Origin: an uncultured Paenibacillus sp.
Lineage (GTDB): Bacteria > Bacillota > Bacilli > Paenibacillales > Paenibacillaceae
Direction: 5' to 3'
Length of the DNA: 64,000 nt
Assembly: GCA_937895345.1 (NCBI GenBank)
Contig: CALAWP010000101.1
Span: 67,998 to 131,997, forward strand
Shown here: piece after piece, positions 41,106 through 50,071 of the stretch
Position numbering within the stretch: position 1 is the stretch's first letter
How the letters are laid out: each line of letters starts with the position of its first letter
Program-made: the position numbers and the translations under genes
Notes under the pieces: model-generated
The model's database searches: none
What the model was told of the DNA's origin: nothing
The model's input: the letters and a program-made list of their open reading frames with translations, nothing else

Positions 41106-42362
41106 GCGCGAGCGTGATGGAAGGGGAGCAAGTTCCGCCGCGGCTTCCGGATGGGCGGCAAGTTCCGCATGGCCCGCATGACCTGCATGACCCGTATCCG
41201 TATAACCCGCATGACTTGCATGATCCAAGGAGCGAGATTTGCGACCGGCGCGTCCGCTTTCGGTTTCCCGGCGGGTCGCTTGTCGGGTCGCCCGGCGGGA
41301 AGCACGGCTACCCGGCTCGCGTTCCGCCTCGGTGCGGCGGCGCTTATGCAGCAGGTCGCCCGTCCAGCCTTTTCTCCACAGCCAGAGATAGATGCCGGCC
41401 GTAATAAGCGCGATGCCGGCGATCATGACGGCAAAGCCTTGAGGATAGTCTTTCCAGGGGAGCCGCGTAAAGTTGCTTCCCATTAGCGCGCCGGCGATCG
41501 AAGCCGGCAAGAACAGGACGGTAAAGATCGTCAGCGTCCTCATAATATCGTTGCCGCGAAAGCTGGACAGCGCGTCGTCCATCGAAATAAGCGTGTCGAT
41601 TTCCAATGCGTAGTGCTTGAGCAGCAGCTCGATTCGTTCCAGCTTGTGCGTCATCCGGATAAAGGAGTCCGTATCCGTCAGCTCGTCATAGAACGCCTCC
41701 TTCGCTGCCCCATGCAGCTCTCGGATCGGGATGAACAGATGGCTCCAATGGAGCAAATCGTATCTGCGCTCGAAGATCGTATCGATCAGGCCGGCCCGGT
41801 TGTGCCGGCGCATCGATTGCTCCAGCTCTCCCAGGCGCCGCTCGAAGCCGTCCAACCCGGCGTGAAAGATTTCGAGAATGATGCCGATCATGACGAAAAA
41901 AGCTTCGGGAGCGATGCCGCAAGCCTCGTAGCGTCCGCTGTGCATCACGGACTGCAGCCGCAGCGGAAGCCGCATGTCGCCGTGCATCGTTACCAGGCGC
42001 TTCTTCGTCAGCCAAAAATGAAACGGCTGGATGTCGGAAGGATCGTCGGAAGCTTGATAGATCAGCGTTCCGCTGATGACCGGCTCCGCATCCTTCAGCG
42101 CGTCGACCTGGATATGGTTGCTCATCCGTCCCGCGCAATCGTCCGCCCAGCCTGCGCATTCCGGATATTGCCTCTTCAGCTCCAGCAGCCGGCCAAGCTC
42201 GGATGCGGCTTGTTCCTCATCGATCCGGTCCGTCTTGCGGACGGCCGGGGTGCCGGCTCCGGCCGACCGTTTGCGGCTCGGGAGCTCTATCTGTTGTTCC
42301 CCGCCGGGCTGCATCAGCACATGCCATTCCCAGCCGGGATATCGAAGCAAACGACGAATCAA
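41088..42362 (-). CDS. CorA-like divalent cation transporter with altered GMN motif and His-rich tail
   Basis: 424 residues. A cytoplasmic domain of about 265 residues ends in the long helix (HKLERIELLLKHYALEIDTLIS), then two membrane helices (about 275-300 and 308-330), the CorA architecture. The pore signature GMN after the first helix is replaced by GSN (ALMGSNFTRLPW, about residues 290-300). After the second helix comes a 95-residue tail of Arg/Thr repeats and then His-Ala-Gly repeats (HASHAGYTDTGHAGHAGH). CorA proteins form pentameric Mg2+ channels; the Met-to-Ser change and His-rich tail could change metal preference. ATG chosen as the first in frame. Confidence 0.8.
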   Translation of the reverse strand: MIRRLLRYPGWEWHVLMQPGGEQQIELPSRKRSAGAGTPAVRKTDRIDEEQAASELGRLLELKRQYPECAGWADDCAGRMSNHIQVDALKDAEPVISGTLIYQASDDPSDIQPFHFWLTKKRLVTMHGDMRLPLRLQSVMHSGRYEACGIAPEAFFVMIGIILEIFHAGLDGFERRLGELEQSMRRHNRAGLIDTIFERRYDLLHWSHLFIPIRELHGAAKEAFYDELTDTDSFIRMTHKLERIELLLKHYALEIDTLISMDDALSSFRGNDIMRTLTIFTVLFLPASIAGALMGSNFTRLPWKDYPQGFAVMIAGIALITAGIYLWLWRKGWTGDLLHKRRRTEAEREPGSRASRRATRQATRRETESGRAGRKSRSLDHASHAGYTDTGHAGHAGHAELAAHPEAAAELAPLPSRSRKKSKP

Positions 42363-42517
42363 CTTTCGCTGCCTCCTTGACTTGTCATAATAAACGTTTA
42401 TAATTTCCGGTTACCCTTTTCCACTTTCCCATCATAACCCTAAAGCATGTCCGCGTACAACCCGCTATTCCCCGTTTGACGGGATCTGTCATCAGACGCC
42501 GCCATTCGACAAAAACG

Positions 42518-42542
42518 GTTGATTTAGGCGGCGTTGGGGCAT
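42518..42542 (+). promoter_or_regulatory. Candidate SigB-type promoter of the YflT-like gene
   Basis: GTTGAT (42518-42523), 13 bases, GGGCAT (42537-42542), against the SigB consensus GTTTAA-N13/14-GGGTAT (4/6 and 5/6). The gene downstream is a general stress protein, which fits. Confidence 0.35.
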
Positions 42543-42592
42543 ACCAACCGTATAGAATCGGGTTTGAATCCGAATAGATGGAGGATGGATTG

Positions 42593-43153
42593 ATGGCAAG
42601 AAAATTCGGCATGTTCAATACGCAGCAGCAAATTGTCGAAGCCGTGCAGCAGCTGGAGCAGCAAGGCTTTACGTCGGGAGAGATGAAGGTGCTCGCCAAA
42701 AACGCGGAAGGCTCCAGACGCGTCGAACAGGAAACCGACGTGCACGTGCAGGAGATGCGCGAGATGCAGGCGACGATCGACGGGGGCCGCAGACAGGACG
42801 ACGGCGGCTTCCTGGCGGAGGACGGAGGATATGCGGCAGCCCCCGTGGCGGGCATCTACAGCAATTCCGGCTTTGGGGGACTCCCGTTCGCCGGGGGCAT
42901 CGGTGCGCTTGGCGCCTACTTTGCCTTTTTGCGGGACGACCGGGAGGAGGCGTATCAGGCGATGGGGCTGGACAGCAACGAGACGGAGCTGTGCATGCAA
43001 GCCGTAGAAGACGGCTCGCTGGTGCTTATCGTGCAAACGGACGAAAGCAAATCTCTGCTCGACAAGGACGGAGGGCCCAGCTTGTCCAAGCTTGGCGTAG
43101 CCGAGGGAATATTTCGCAATTGCGGCGCGTCCCGCATCGTGGACGGCAGCTGA
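42593..43153 (+). CDS. General stress protein, YflT/GSP17M domain
   Basis: 186 residues from the ATG at 42593, with GGAGG in front (an ATG at 42578 overlaps that site and is less likely). Residues 1-70 (VEAVQQLEQQGFTSGEMKVLAKN) match the N-terminal alpha/beta domain of B. subtilis YflT. A glycine-rich hydrophobic middle (GLPFAGGIGALGAYFAFL) and a second alpha/beta unit (EEAYQAMGLDSNETEL, VLIVQT) follow. The family is induced by general stress; the molecular role is unknown. Confidence 0.75.
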   Translation: MARKFGMFNTQQQIVEAVQQLEQQGFTSGEMKVLAKNAEGSRRVEQETDVHVQEMREMQATIDGGRRQDDGGFLAEDGGYAAAPVAGIYSNSGFGGLPFAGGIGALGAYFAFLRDDREEAYQAMGLDSNETELCMQAVEDGSLVLIVQTDESKSLLDKDGGPSLSKLGVAEGIFRNCGASRIVDGS

Positions 43154-43160
43154 TCCGGCT

Positions 43161-44393
43161 TTACGGCCGCAAGGCGCGGCGGTTCAGCGAAACGATATCC
43201 GCCAGCGGAGATCGGCTCCGGCCTTCGGCGATCCGGTCCCGGATCAAGCCGGCGGCGATCATGGCGCTAATCGTGCCGTTGCCGCCGTACCCAAGGCTGT
43301 AGTGCACGTTCGGCTCTGCCGGATCCTCTCCGATAAACGGAAGGCCGTCCAGCGATTCGCCGAACGTGGCATTCCATTCGTATTCAGGCGTCATATCCAG
43401 CATTGGAAACAAGGCGCCGACCCGTCGCGCCAGCCGCAGCGTCGATTGGCGCGACGATTTGCGGCTGCGGTTCGGACAAGGCTGGGGCTCGTCCATGCCT
43501 CCCGCCATGACACGGCCGTCCGGAGTCGTGCGGAGATACAGATAAGGTCTGGCGGTTTCCCATATCATCCATTGGCCGTGCCAGTCGTCCAGACTTTGCT
43601 GCTTGCCGGTAACCATCACATAAGTCCGGTTCAGGTCGGCTTTGAGCAGCCGGCCTCTCAATTGCTCCGGCTCATACCCGATCGCATAGACGACATGCTC
43701 CGCATCGACCGTCCAGCCGCCCGCCGCATGCAGGCGGTGCCGTCCGCCGGTCAGCGGCTCGCGCCGCACGATTTCCGTGCGCTCGTAAAGCGACGCTCCC
43801 CGGCCGGCCGCCCGATCGGCCAGCGCGACGGCGAATTGCAGCGGGTTGAGCAGCGTTTCGCCCTGCGTGACAATCGCCCCCGGCTTGCGAAACGGAAACT
43901 TGCGTCCGATGTCGTCGGCCGTCCACAGCTCCGCTTCGAGGCCGCAGGCGGCGAGCGCGGCATGTTCCCTGATCAGCCGCGGCAGGTCTTGCTCGGTTGA
44001 CGCATAATAAAGGCAGCCGGTTCGCCTGAATTCGACGTCGGCCGGCAAGCTGGCGGCGAGGCGGGCGATGTCGTCCGCCGCCTCCTTGCAGCTTCGGTAG
44101 AACAGTTCGGCCGAGGCCCGGCCGATCCGCTCCGACAGCTCGCACAACATGATGTCGTTGCCTAAGTGAATGAGTCCGGTATTGGCCATGGTGCTTCCGC
44201 CGGCGATGGCGCCTCCTTCCAGGAGCGTCGTGTCGATGCCTCTCTCGGCGAGCAGGCAAGCGCAAAAAATGCCGGACAAACCGCCCCCGACAATGGCGAC
44301 GCGCGTACGAATCGATTCCGTCAGAACCGGAAAAGCGCGGATACGGTCCAAGGTGTGCGGCCAGTAAAGCCTGCCGGTATGCAGCTCTTTCAT
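43161..44393 (-). CDS. FAD-dependent oxidoreductase, DAO family
   Basis: 410 residues. After about 28 residues comes the FAD-binding VAIVGGGLSGIFCACLLAERG (GxGxxG) and GGSTMANTGLIHLG. The middle has the substrate domain, and the C-terminus has VMAGGMDEP and HYSLGYGGNGTISAMIAAGL (second FAD-contact region). This is the pattern of glycine/D-amino-acid oxidases such as YurR and PuuB-like enzymes. The substrate is a secondary or primary amine of unknown identity. It converges with the YflT gene at a gap of seven bases with no clear terminator. Confidence 0.85.
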   Translation of the reverse strand: MKELHTGRLYWPHTLDRIRAFPVLTESIRTRVAIVGGGLSGIFCACLLAERGIDTTLLEGGAIAGGSTMANTGLIHLGNDIMLCELSERIGRASAELFYRSCKEAADDIARLAASLPADVEFRRTGCLYYASTEQDLPRLIREHAALAACGLEAELWTADDIGRKFPFRKPGAIVTQGETLLNPLQFAVALADRAAGRGASLYERTEIVRREPLTGGRHRLHAAGGWTVDAEHVVYAIGYEPEQLRGRLLKADLNRTYVMVTGKQQSLDDWHGQWMIWETARPYLYLRTTPDGRVMAGGMDEPQPCPNRSRKSSRQSTLRLARRVGALFPMLDMTPEYEWNATFGESLDGLPFIGEDPAEPNVHYSLGYGGNGTISAMIAAGLIRDRIAEGRSRSPLADIVSLNRRALRP

Positions 44394-44428
44394 GTCGATT
44401 ATCCCTCCGGAAGCTAGTATGCCCCGTT

Positions 44429-45310
44429 TCAGGCATCGGAAGAGGGATGAAGCACGGAAGTCCGGTAAGCGGTCGGTGACTGGCCGTAGAAGCGCCGGAA
44501 TTGCTTGGAGAAATAAAGCGCGTCCTGAATGCCGACGGAGGCGGCGACCTGCTCGACCGTCAGCTCCGGCCGTTCGCGCAGCATCTGCCTCGCCTTGTCG
44601 ACGCGGAGCTTCAGCAGAAACTGGACGGGCGACATGCCCGTATGCCGTTTAAACAGCCGGGACAAGTAGGCGCGGTTGTACCCGAGCGCTTCCGCCATCG
44701 CCTCGATCGACACCGGATGCGTATACTGCGTCGTCAAGTAATGAACCGCTTGCCGGTACAGACGGTCGGTTTCCCTATGCTTCCACGGCGCCGGTCCCGT
44801 TTCCCGCTCATGCAAAGCTTCGCTGTATTGGGCGAGCAGCAGCTGCAAATAACCGGCCGCTTGCATGGAAGCCGATGGGCCACCGGCCCGAAACGTGCCG
44901 TAGATGCGGCTGTAAAGCGCTGCGGCGCGCCTCATGTCCTTCAGCCGGACGATCTGGCTTTCGGGCGATTCGAAGCCGGCCTCCCGGACCAGGAGCGGGG
45001 CCTGCGCGCCCGCAAAAGCCGCCCACCGGTAATGCCAAGGATCGGCGGCGTGGGACTCGTAGCTGATCAACTGCTCCGGCTTGATCAGAAACGTATCGCC
45101 GGCGCCCAGCTCATGGCGCGCGCCTTCGAGCGTGAAGGAGCCGCGGCCGGACAAGACGATATGCATCAAAAAAAAGTCATATACCTTCGGTCCGAGCCGA
45201 TGGGAGGGCTTGGTGCGGCTCTCTCCGGCGAACAAGGGGTGAAGAGGCAGCTTTCCCGCTTCCGCCAGCGCCGGGTTGGAGGCGACTTTATAAGATTCCT
45301 GCAGATTCAT
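44429..45310 (-). CDS. AraC-family regulator, probable activator of the gal operon
   Basis: 293 residues from the ATG at 45310 (GGGAGG ten bases upstream). The N-terminal cupin-like sensor domain (about 25-140: DFFLMHIVLSGRGSFTLEG, GDTFLIKPEQLISYES) binds a small ligand, probably a sugar. The C-terminal double HTH (about 190-290) has SIEAMAEALGYNRAYLSRLF, KRHTGMSPVQFLLKLRVDKA and TVEQVAASVGIQDALYFSKQ. It is divergent from galK, so galactose-responsive control of galKET is the simplest reading. No experimental link is visible in the sequence. Confidence 0.85.
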   Translation of the reverse strand: MNLQESYKVASNPALAEAGKLPLHPLFAGESRTKPSHRLGPKVYDFFLMHIVLSGRGSFTLEGARHELGAGDTFLIKPEQLISYESHAADPWHYRWAAFAGAQAPLLVREAGFESPESQIVRLKDMRRAAALYSRIYGTFRAGGPSASMQAAGYLQLLLAQYSEALHERETGPAPWKHRETDRLYRQAVHYLTTQYTHPVSIEAMAEALGYNRAYLSRLFKRHTGMSPVQFLLKLRVDKARQMLRERPELTVEQVAASVGIQDALYFSKQFRRFYGQSPTAYRTSVLHPSSDA

Positions 45311-45405
45311 GAACCATTCACCTCCCTTTATTGCCGATCGCGGACCAGCACGCGATTCGGCGCTGTTCACCTGTCATTGTATCATGCTTTCATGAAGTGA
45401 AAAAG

Positions 45406-45488
45406 TCACATAAATCCATGTGATGCGCATTTCCGGCCATTTCGTTTTGCATGGTCTTACACTATACTGAGGCTATTAGGAGCTCCTA
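45406..45488. promoter_or_regulatory. Control region of galKET: two palindromes around a -10 element
   Basis: TCACAT-AAATCC-ATGTGA (45406-45423) is a perfect inverted repeat upstream of a -10-like TATACT (45463-45468). No good -35 stands at the right distance, as expected for an activator-dependent promoter. TAGGAGCTCCTA (45477-45488) lies just after the probable start site. Binding of the AraC regulator is inferred. Confidence 0.45.
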
Positions 45489-45516
45489 TTATCGTAAAAA
45501 AGGAACGTGATCATTT

Positions 45517-46689
45517 ATGGCAGATCTGCAAGCGCTGAAACAGCAATTCATTTCGCATTTCGGAGGGGACGAGTCCGGCATCGCCGTCTTCCACGCGCCC
45601 GGCCGCGTCAATTTGATCGGCGAGCATACCGATTACAACGGCGGCTACGTCTTTCCCGCCGCGCTGACGTTCGGCACGACGCTTCTTATCCGCAAGCGCG
45701 GCGATAAGGGGCTGGGGCTGGCCTCCACCAATTTCCCGTCCGTCAAGACGCTGTCCATCGATTCCGTCGTCTACGACGAAGCGGACGACTGGATGAACTA
45801 TCCGAAAGGGATCGTAAACGAGCTGCACAACGAAGGCGTCAAGTTCGGCAGCGGCTACGACCTGCTGTATCACGGCGAAATTCCGAACGGCTCGGGCTTG
45901 TCCTCGTCCGCCTCGATCGAGGTCGCGACGGCTTACGCGCTGCTGACGATGGAAGGGCTGCCGGCGGATACAGTTAAGATCGCGCAGCTGGCGCAAAAAT
46001 CGGAAAACGAGTTCAACGGCGTCAAATGCGGCATTATGGACCAGTTCGCCGTCGCCAACGGCAAGAAGGATCATGCAATTCTGCTTATGTGCGACACGCT
46101 GGAGTATAAGCTGGTGCCGTTCCAGTCGGGCAGCTACAAGCTTGTCATCGGCAATACGAACAAGCGCCGGGGACTGGTCGATTCGAAGTACAACGAGCGC
46201 CGCAGCCAATGCGAGCAGGCGGTGGCGGAGCTTCGCGCCGCTTATCCGGAGCTGCAGCTGCTCGGCCAGCTCAGCCTGGACCAATTCAACGCATCCAAGC
46301 ATCTGATCCGGGACGGCGTCGTCCGCAACCGGGCGCAGCATGTCGTGGAGGAAATCGACCGCGTGCTTCAATCGATGGACGCGCTGCAGAACGGCGATCT
46401 GGCGCGGTTCGGCCAATTGATGAACGCGTCCCACGATTCGCTGCGCGATCTGTACGAGGTAACGGGCCCCGAGCTCGACGCGATGGTGGAAGCGGCCCGG
46501 ACGGTGCCGGGCGTGCTCGGCTCGCGCATGACGGGCGCCGGCTTCGGCGGCTGTACGGTGTCTCTTGTGCATGAAGACAGCGTGGAAGCGTTCCGCGCCG
46601 AGGTCGGTGCGAAATACAAAGAAGCGACGGGATTGAACGCCGACTTCTACGTATGCAGCATCGGCAACGGCGTCGAGCGCCTGGCTTAA
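45517..46689 (+). CDS. galK: Galactokinase
   Basis: 390 residues, GHMP-kinase family. The galactokinase signature GRVNLIGEHTDYNGGYVFPA is near the start, the ATP loop is PNGSGLSSSASIEV, and the third motif is GSRMTGAGFGGCTVSLV near the C-terminus; the catalytic Asp lies in KCGIMDQFAVANG. It phosphorylates alpha-D-galactose at C1 with ATP, the first committed step of the Leloir pathway. AAAAAGGAA upstream. First gene of galK-galE-galT. Confidence 0.97.
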   Translation: MADLQALKQQFISHFGGDESGIAVFHAPGRVNLIGEHTDYNGGYVFPAALTFGTTLLIRKRGDKGLGLASTNFPSVKTLSIDSVVYDEADDWMNYPKGIVNELHNEGVKFGSGYDLLYHGEIPNGSGLSSSASIEVATAYALLTMEGLPADTVKIAQLAQKSENEFNGVKCGIMDQFAVANGKKDHAILLMCDTLEYKLVPFQSGSYKLVIGNTNKRRGLVDSKYNERRSQCEQAVAELRAAYPELQLLGQLSLDQFNASKHLIRDGVVRNRAQHVVEEIDRVLQSMDALQNGDLARFGQLMNASHDSLRDLYEVTGPELDAMVEAARTVPGVLGSRMTGAGFGGCTVSLVHEDSVEAFRAEVGAKYKEATGLNADFYVCSIGNGVERLA

Positions 46690-46724
46690 GGGCCAATCAT
46701 TCGGAATACGGGAGGAGATCGATT

Positions 46725-47714
46725 ATGGCAGTATTGGTAACCGGAGGAGCCGGCTACATCGGCTCGCACGCGGTCGCGGCGCTGCTGGAGCGCGGCGAGG
46801 ACATCGTCGTCGTCGACAATTTGCAGCAGGGGCACCGGGAAGCGGTGCTGGGCGGGAAGCTGTATGCCGGCGATTTGCGCGACCTGGATTTTTTGGATAC
46901 CGTGTTCAAGGAGAACTCCATTGACGCCGTCATTCATTTTGCGGCGAACTCGCTGGTCGGCGAAAGCATGAAGCTGCCCGGCAAATATTATCACAACAAT
47001 GTGTACGGCACGCTGTGCCTGCTGGAAAAGATGAACGAATACGGCGTCGGCAAAATCGTGTTTTCGTCCACGGCGGCCACTTACGGCGAGCCCGAGAACA
47101 TTCCGATCGACGAATTCGACCGGACGCTGCCGACGAACGCCTACGGCGAGACGAAGCTGGCGATGGAGCAAATGATGAAATGGTTCGATACCGCCCATGG
47201 CATCAAGTTTATATCGCTGCGCTATTTCAATGCGGCGGGCGCGCACGAAAGCGGCAAGATCGGCGAGGACCACAATCCGGAAACCCACCTGATTCCGATC
47301 GTGCTGCAGACGGCGCTTGGCCGGCGCCCGCACATTTCCGTATTCGGAGACGACTACAACACGCCGGACGGCAGCTGCATTCGCGACTACATTCATGTCA
47401 GCGATCTTGCCGACGCGCATGTGCTTGCGCTGGATAAGCTCAGAAGCGGCTCCGGCAGCGGCGTATACAACCTGGGCAACGGCAAGGGCTTTTCGGTCAA
47501 GGAAGTGATCGAGATCGCCCGCAAAGTGACGGGCAAGCCGATCGAAGCCGTCATCGAGCCGCGCAGGGCGGGGGATCCGGCCGTGCTGGTCGCTTCCTCG
47601 GAGCGCGCGCAAAAGGAGCTGGGCTGGAATCCAAGCCGCAGCGATTTGGAAAACATTATCGCCAGCGCCTGGAGCTGGCATCAGGCCAACCCTGACGGCT
47701 ATCCGAAAGGATAA
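46725..47714 (+). CDS. galE: UDP-glucose 4-epimerase
   Basis: 329 residues from the ATG at 46725 with GGAGGAG before it. NAD-binding VLVTGGAGYIGSHAV, catalytic Ser/Thr in VFSSTAATYG and YxxxK in NAYGETKLAMEQM, then LRYFNAAGA and CIRDYIHVSDLADAH. It interconverts UDP-galactose and UDP-glucose, regenerating UDP-glucose for GalT. Lies 35 bases after galK. Confidence 0.97.
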   Translation: MAVLVTGGAGYIGSHAVAALLERGEDIVVVDNLQQGHREAVLGGKLYAGDLRDLDFLDTVFKENSIDAVIHFAANSLVGESMKLPGKYYHNNVYGTLCLLEKMNEYGVGKIVFSSTAATYGEPENIPIDEFDRTLPTNAYGETKLAMEQMMKWFDTAHGIKFISLRYFNAAGAHESGKIGEDHNPETHLIPIVLQTALGRRPHISVFGDDYNTPDGSCIRDYIHVSDLADAHVLALDKLRSGSGSGVYNLGNGKGFSVKEVIEIARKVTGKPIEAVIEPRRAGDPAVLVASSERAQKELGWNPSRSDLENIIASAWSWHQANPDGYPKG

Positions 47715-47746
47715 TCCGCGGCTTGGCGATCGAAAGGAGCTACACC

Positions 47747-49336
47747 ATGGCTGAACAAACATTCGCCGCGCCTTCGAAGGAGGAGGCGCAGCTTCTGATC
47801 GAAAGGCTGCTGCAGTTCGGCTTGCAGCGCGGGCTGTTCGAGCAGCCGGACCTGTCGTTCGCGCGCAACGCGCTGCTCGATTTGTTCCGCTTGTCCGAGC
47901 CGTCGGGCGCCCCGGCGCCGGAGGAACGGCTGGACAGCCCGGCCGGCTTGCTGGAGCCGCTGCTCGATTACGGGCATGCGATCGGACTCATTCCCGACAA
48001 TACGGCGACTTGGCGCGACCTGCTGGACGCGCGTATTATGGGCTTGCTGCTGCCCCGGCCGTCCGAAGCGGCAGCCGCGTTCCGGCGCAAGGCCGAAGCG
48101 GAAGGCGTCGCGGCGGCGACCGACAGCTTTTACCGCATGAGCATCGACAGCAATTACATTCGGATGGACCGGATCCGCAACAACCTGTACTGGCTTCATC
48201 CTACGCCGTACGGCAATCTCGAAATGACGGTCAACTTGTCCAAGCCGGAAAAGGATCCGAAGGAAATTGCGCTGCTCAAGTCGTTGCCCCAGGCCCATTA
48301 TCCGAAATGTCTGCTGTGCGAGGAAAACGTAGGTTATGCCGGAAGGCCGGATCATCCCGCCCGGCAAAACTTGAGGGTCATTCCGCTCCGGCTGCAGGGA
48401 GAGGATTGGTATTTCCAATACTCGCCTTACGTGTACTACAACGAGCACAGCATCGTGTTCAAGGCGGCGCACGAGCCGATGGCGGTATCCCATTCGTCGT
48501 TTGCCCGGCTGCTCGATTTCGTGGAACAGTTCCCGCATTATTTTATCGGCTCGAATGCGGATCTTCCGATCGTTGGCGGCTCCATTCTGAGCCACGACCA
48601 TTTCCAGGCGGGACGCCACGTGTTTCCAATGGAAGCGGCGCCGGTGGAGGCGCGGTTCCGCGACGGAGAACGTCCCGGCGTCAGCTACGGCATCGTCGGC
48701 TGGCCGATGTCCGTCCTTCGGCTGAACGGCTCCTCCAAGGCCGAGGTGCATGAAGCGGCGTGCCGCATTCTGGACGCCTGGCGCGAGTACAGCGACGCTT
48801 CGGCAGACATATTGGCGCATACCGAGCAGGAAGACGGAAGCCGGGTGCCGCACAACACGATTACGCCGATTGCGCGGCTGCGCGATAACGGCGAATATGA
48901 GCTCGATCTCGTGCTCCGGAACAACCGGACGAGCGAGGAGCATCCGGACGGCATTTTTCACCCGCATCGGGAGCTTCACCATATCAAGAAGGAAAACATC
49001 GGCTTGATCGAGGTAATGGGCCTTGCGGTGCTGCCCGGCCGGCTGAAAGAGGAGCTGGAGCTGATCTCGGACTGCCTGACGGGCGCCGTTGCCGAACCGG
49101 AGGCGCTGCTGGCGGATTCCGCCCATCCGTTTCACAAGCATGCGGATTGGGTGCGGCAGTTGATCAGTCAATACGGCAGCTCCGTCGAGAAAGGCAAGGC
49201 GCTGGAGCTTGTGCGGGCGGAGACCGGCAACAAGTTTCTGGCCGTGCTCGAGGATGCGGGCGTGTTCAAACGGACGGAGCAAGGATCGCGCGCCTTCAAG
49301 CGGTTTCTATCGTCCGTCGGCCTCTCCGAAATTTAA
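47747..49336 (+). CDS. galT: Galactose-1-phosphate uridylyltransferase, Firmicutes (type 2) form
   Basis: 529 residues from the ATG at 47747 (AAAGGAG upstream). It belongs to the long Gram-positive GalT family, not the 350-residue E. coli form: MDRIRNNLYWLHPTPYGNLEMTVNL-type region, KCLLCEENVGYAGRPDHPARQN, and the active site GGSILSHDHFQAGRH with its nucleophile His. It transfers UMP from UDP-glucose to galactose-1-phosphate. Last gene of the operon, followed by a hairpin. Confidence 0.96.
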   Translation: MAEQTFAAPSKEEAQLLIERLLQFGLQRGLFEQPDLSFARNALLDLFRLSEPSGAPAPEERLDSPAGLLEPLLDYGHAIGLIPDNTATWRDLLDARIMGLLLPRPSEAAAAFRRKAEAEGVAAATDSFYRMSIDSNYIRMDRIRNNLYWLHPTPYGNLEMTVNLSKPEKDPKEIALLKSLPQAHYPKCLLCEENVGYAGRPDHPARQNLRVIPLRLQGEDWYFQYSPYVYYNEHSIVFKAAHEPMAVSHSSFARLLDFVEQFPHYFIGSNADLPIVGGSILSHDHFQAGRHVFPMEAAPVEARFRDGERPGVSYGIVGWPMSVLRLNGSSKAEVHEAACRILDAWREYSDASADILAHTEQEDGSRVPHNTITPIARLRDNGEYELDLVLRNNRTSEEHPDGIFHPHRELHHIKKENIGLIEVMGLAVLPGRLKEELELISDCLTGAVAEPEALLADSAHPFHKHADWVRQLISQYGSSVEKGKALELVRAETGNKFLAVLEDAGVFKRTEQGSRAFKRFLSSVGLSEI

Positions 49337-49346
49337 AGAAAGACAA

Positions 49347-49395
49347 GGACCTCCGCGTTCGCGCAGCCTTCGGGCGGCGACGGGAGGTTCTTTGT
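49347..49395 (+). terminator. Terminator of galKET
   Basis: GGACCTCC (49347-49354) pairs with GGAGGTTC (49383-49390), one G-U pair, followed by TTTG. The loop contains a smaller hairpin. Confidence 0.6.
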
Positions 49396-49488
49396 TGTAA
49401 TCCCGGATATTTTATGGTATTTTTTATTTAATAAAAAAAGAAATTATAAAAAAATGCACACTTATTTTTTTATAAGCGGGAGGACAAT

Positions 49489-49950
49489 ATGCCGGAAAAA
49501 ATGTTGCCGCTGGAACAATTTTTGAAGCTGGACACGGACGAGCAGGTCGAGAAGCTGAAGCGCTGGAAGATGGATTATACGCTTAAGGATATACGGGAAG
49601 CGTGGAATTTCAAGCACTCCGCCCAATATTACATGCTGCTGAAGAAGCTGCGCATTTACGAGCGGGTCGTCAACAAATCGGATAAGTTTTATCCCGCTCA
49701 AGAGCATCTGCAGCCCCGGGCGGGAATGGCGGAGGAGCTGGGCTGGAGAGGGGCGGGCGCGTATTCGCCGGCTCGCGTGCCGTCCGACAGCTTCGACTAT
49801 CATTTGAACACGACGCTTACCGGAGAAGAGCTGGCGGATAAGCTGGAGCGGATCGCCCACTTCCTGAAGGGCGAACGGAAAAACATCAACATCAAGCTGT
49901 CGATTACCGCCGCGGAACCGACGGAGGAAACGAACAACGGCGAATCTTAA
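49489..49950 (+). CDS. Conserved-looking protein with HTH-like N-terminus
   Basis: 153 residues; GGGAGG lies before the ATG. Residues about 15-60 (LDTDEQVEKLKRWKMDYTLK, then DIREAWNFKHSAQYYMLLKKL) look like a helix-turn-helix, with TLKDIREAWNFKHSAQYY as the turn. The C-terminal part (about 105-145) has LTGEELADKLERIAHFLKGE and NINIKLSIT. It has no membrane segment. I do not recognise the family; DNA binding is a guess. Preceded by a very AT-rich 60-base stretch that should contain its promoter, and followed by a strong terminator. Confidence 0.6.
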   Translation: MPEKMLPLEQFLKLDTDEQVEKLKRWKMDYTLKDIREAWNFKHSAQYYMLLKKLRIYERVVNKSDKFYPAQEHLQPRAGMAEELGWRGAGAYSPARVPSDSFDYHLNTTLTGEELADKLERIAHFLKGERKNINIKLSITAAEPTEETNNGES

Positions 49951-49953
49951 CGA

Positions 49954-49986
49954 AAAAACCGGAATCGGCATCCGATTCCGGTTTTT
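49954..49986. terminator. Bidirectional terminator
   Basis: AAAAACCGGAATCGG (49954-49968) is perfectly complementary to CCGATTCCGGTTTTT (49972-49986), with a three-base loop. Confidence 0.9.
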
Positions 49987-50071
49987 CGTTGTTTCATACG
50001 CACTGGAATGTTCTTGAAAAAGCTGTCGAAATTTTTAGATTAATGTATCAATTTGGCAAAAAAAATTACGG

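Noticed and set aside
41150..41240. Repetitive GCATGAC-type bases as a possible CRISPR or regulatory repeat
   Set aside because: They encode the His/Ala/Gly tail of the CorA-like protein in frame and have no constant repeat-spacer structure.
50010..50030. Spo0A-box match TGTCGAA between the HTH-like and yfkK genes
   Set aside because: A single 7-base match; about eight TGTCGAA sites are expected by chance in 64 kb, and others occur in front of or inside ordinary genes (for example near 3596 and 8229).
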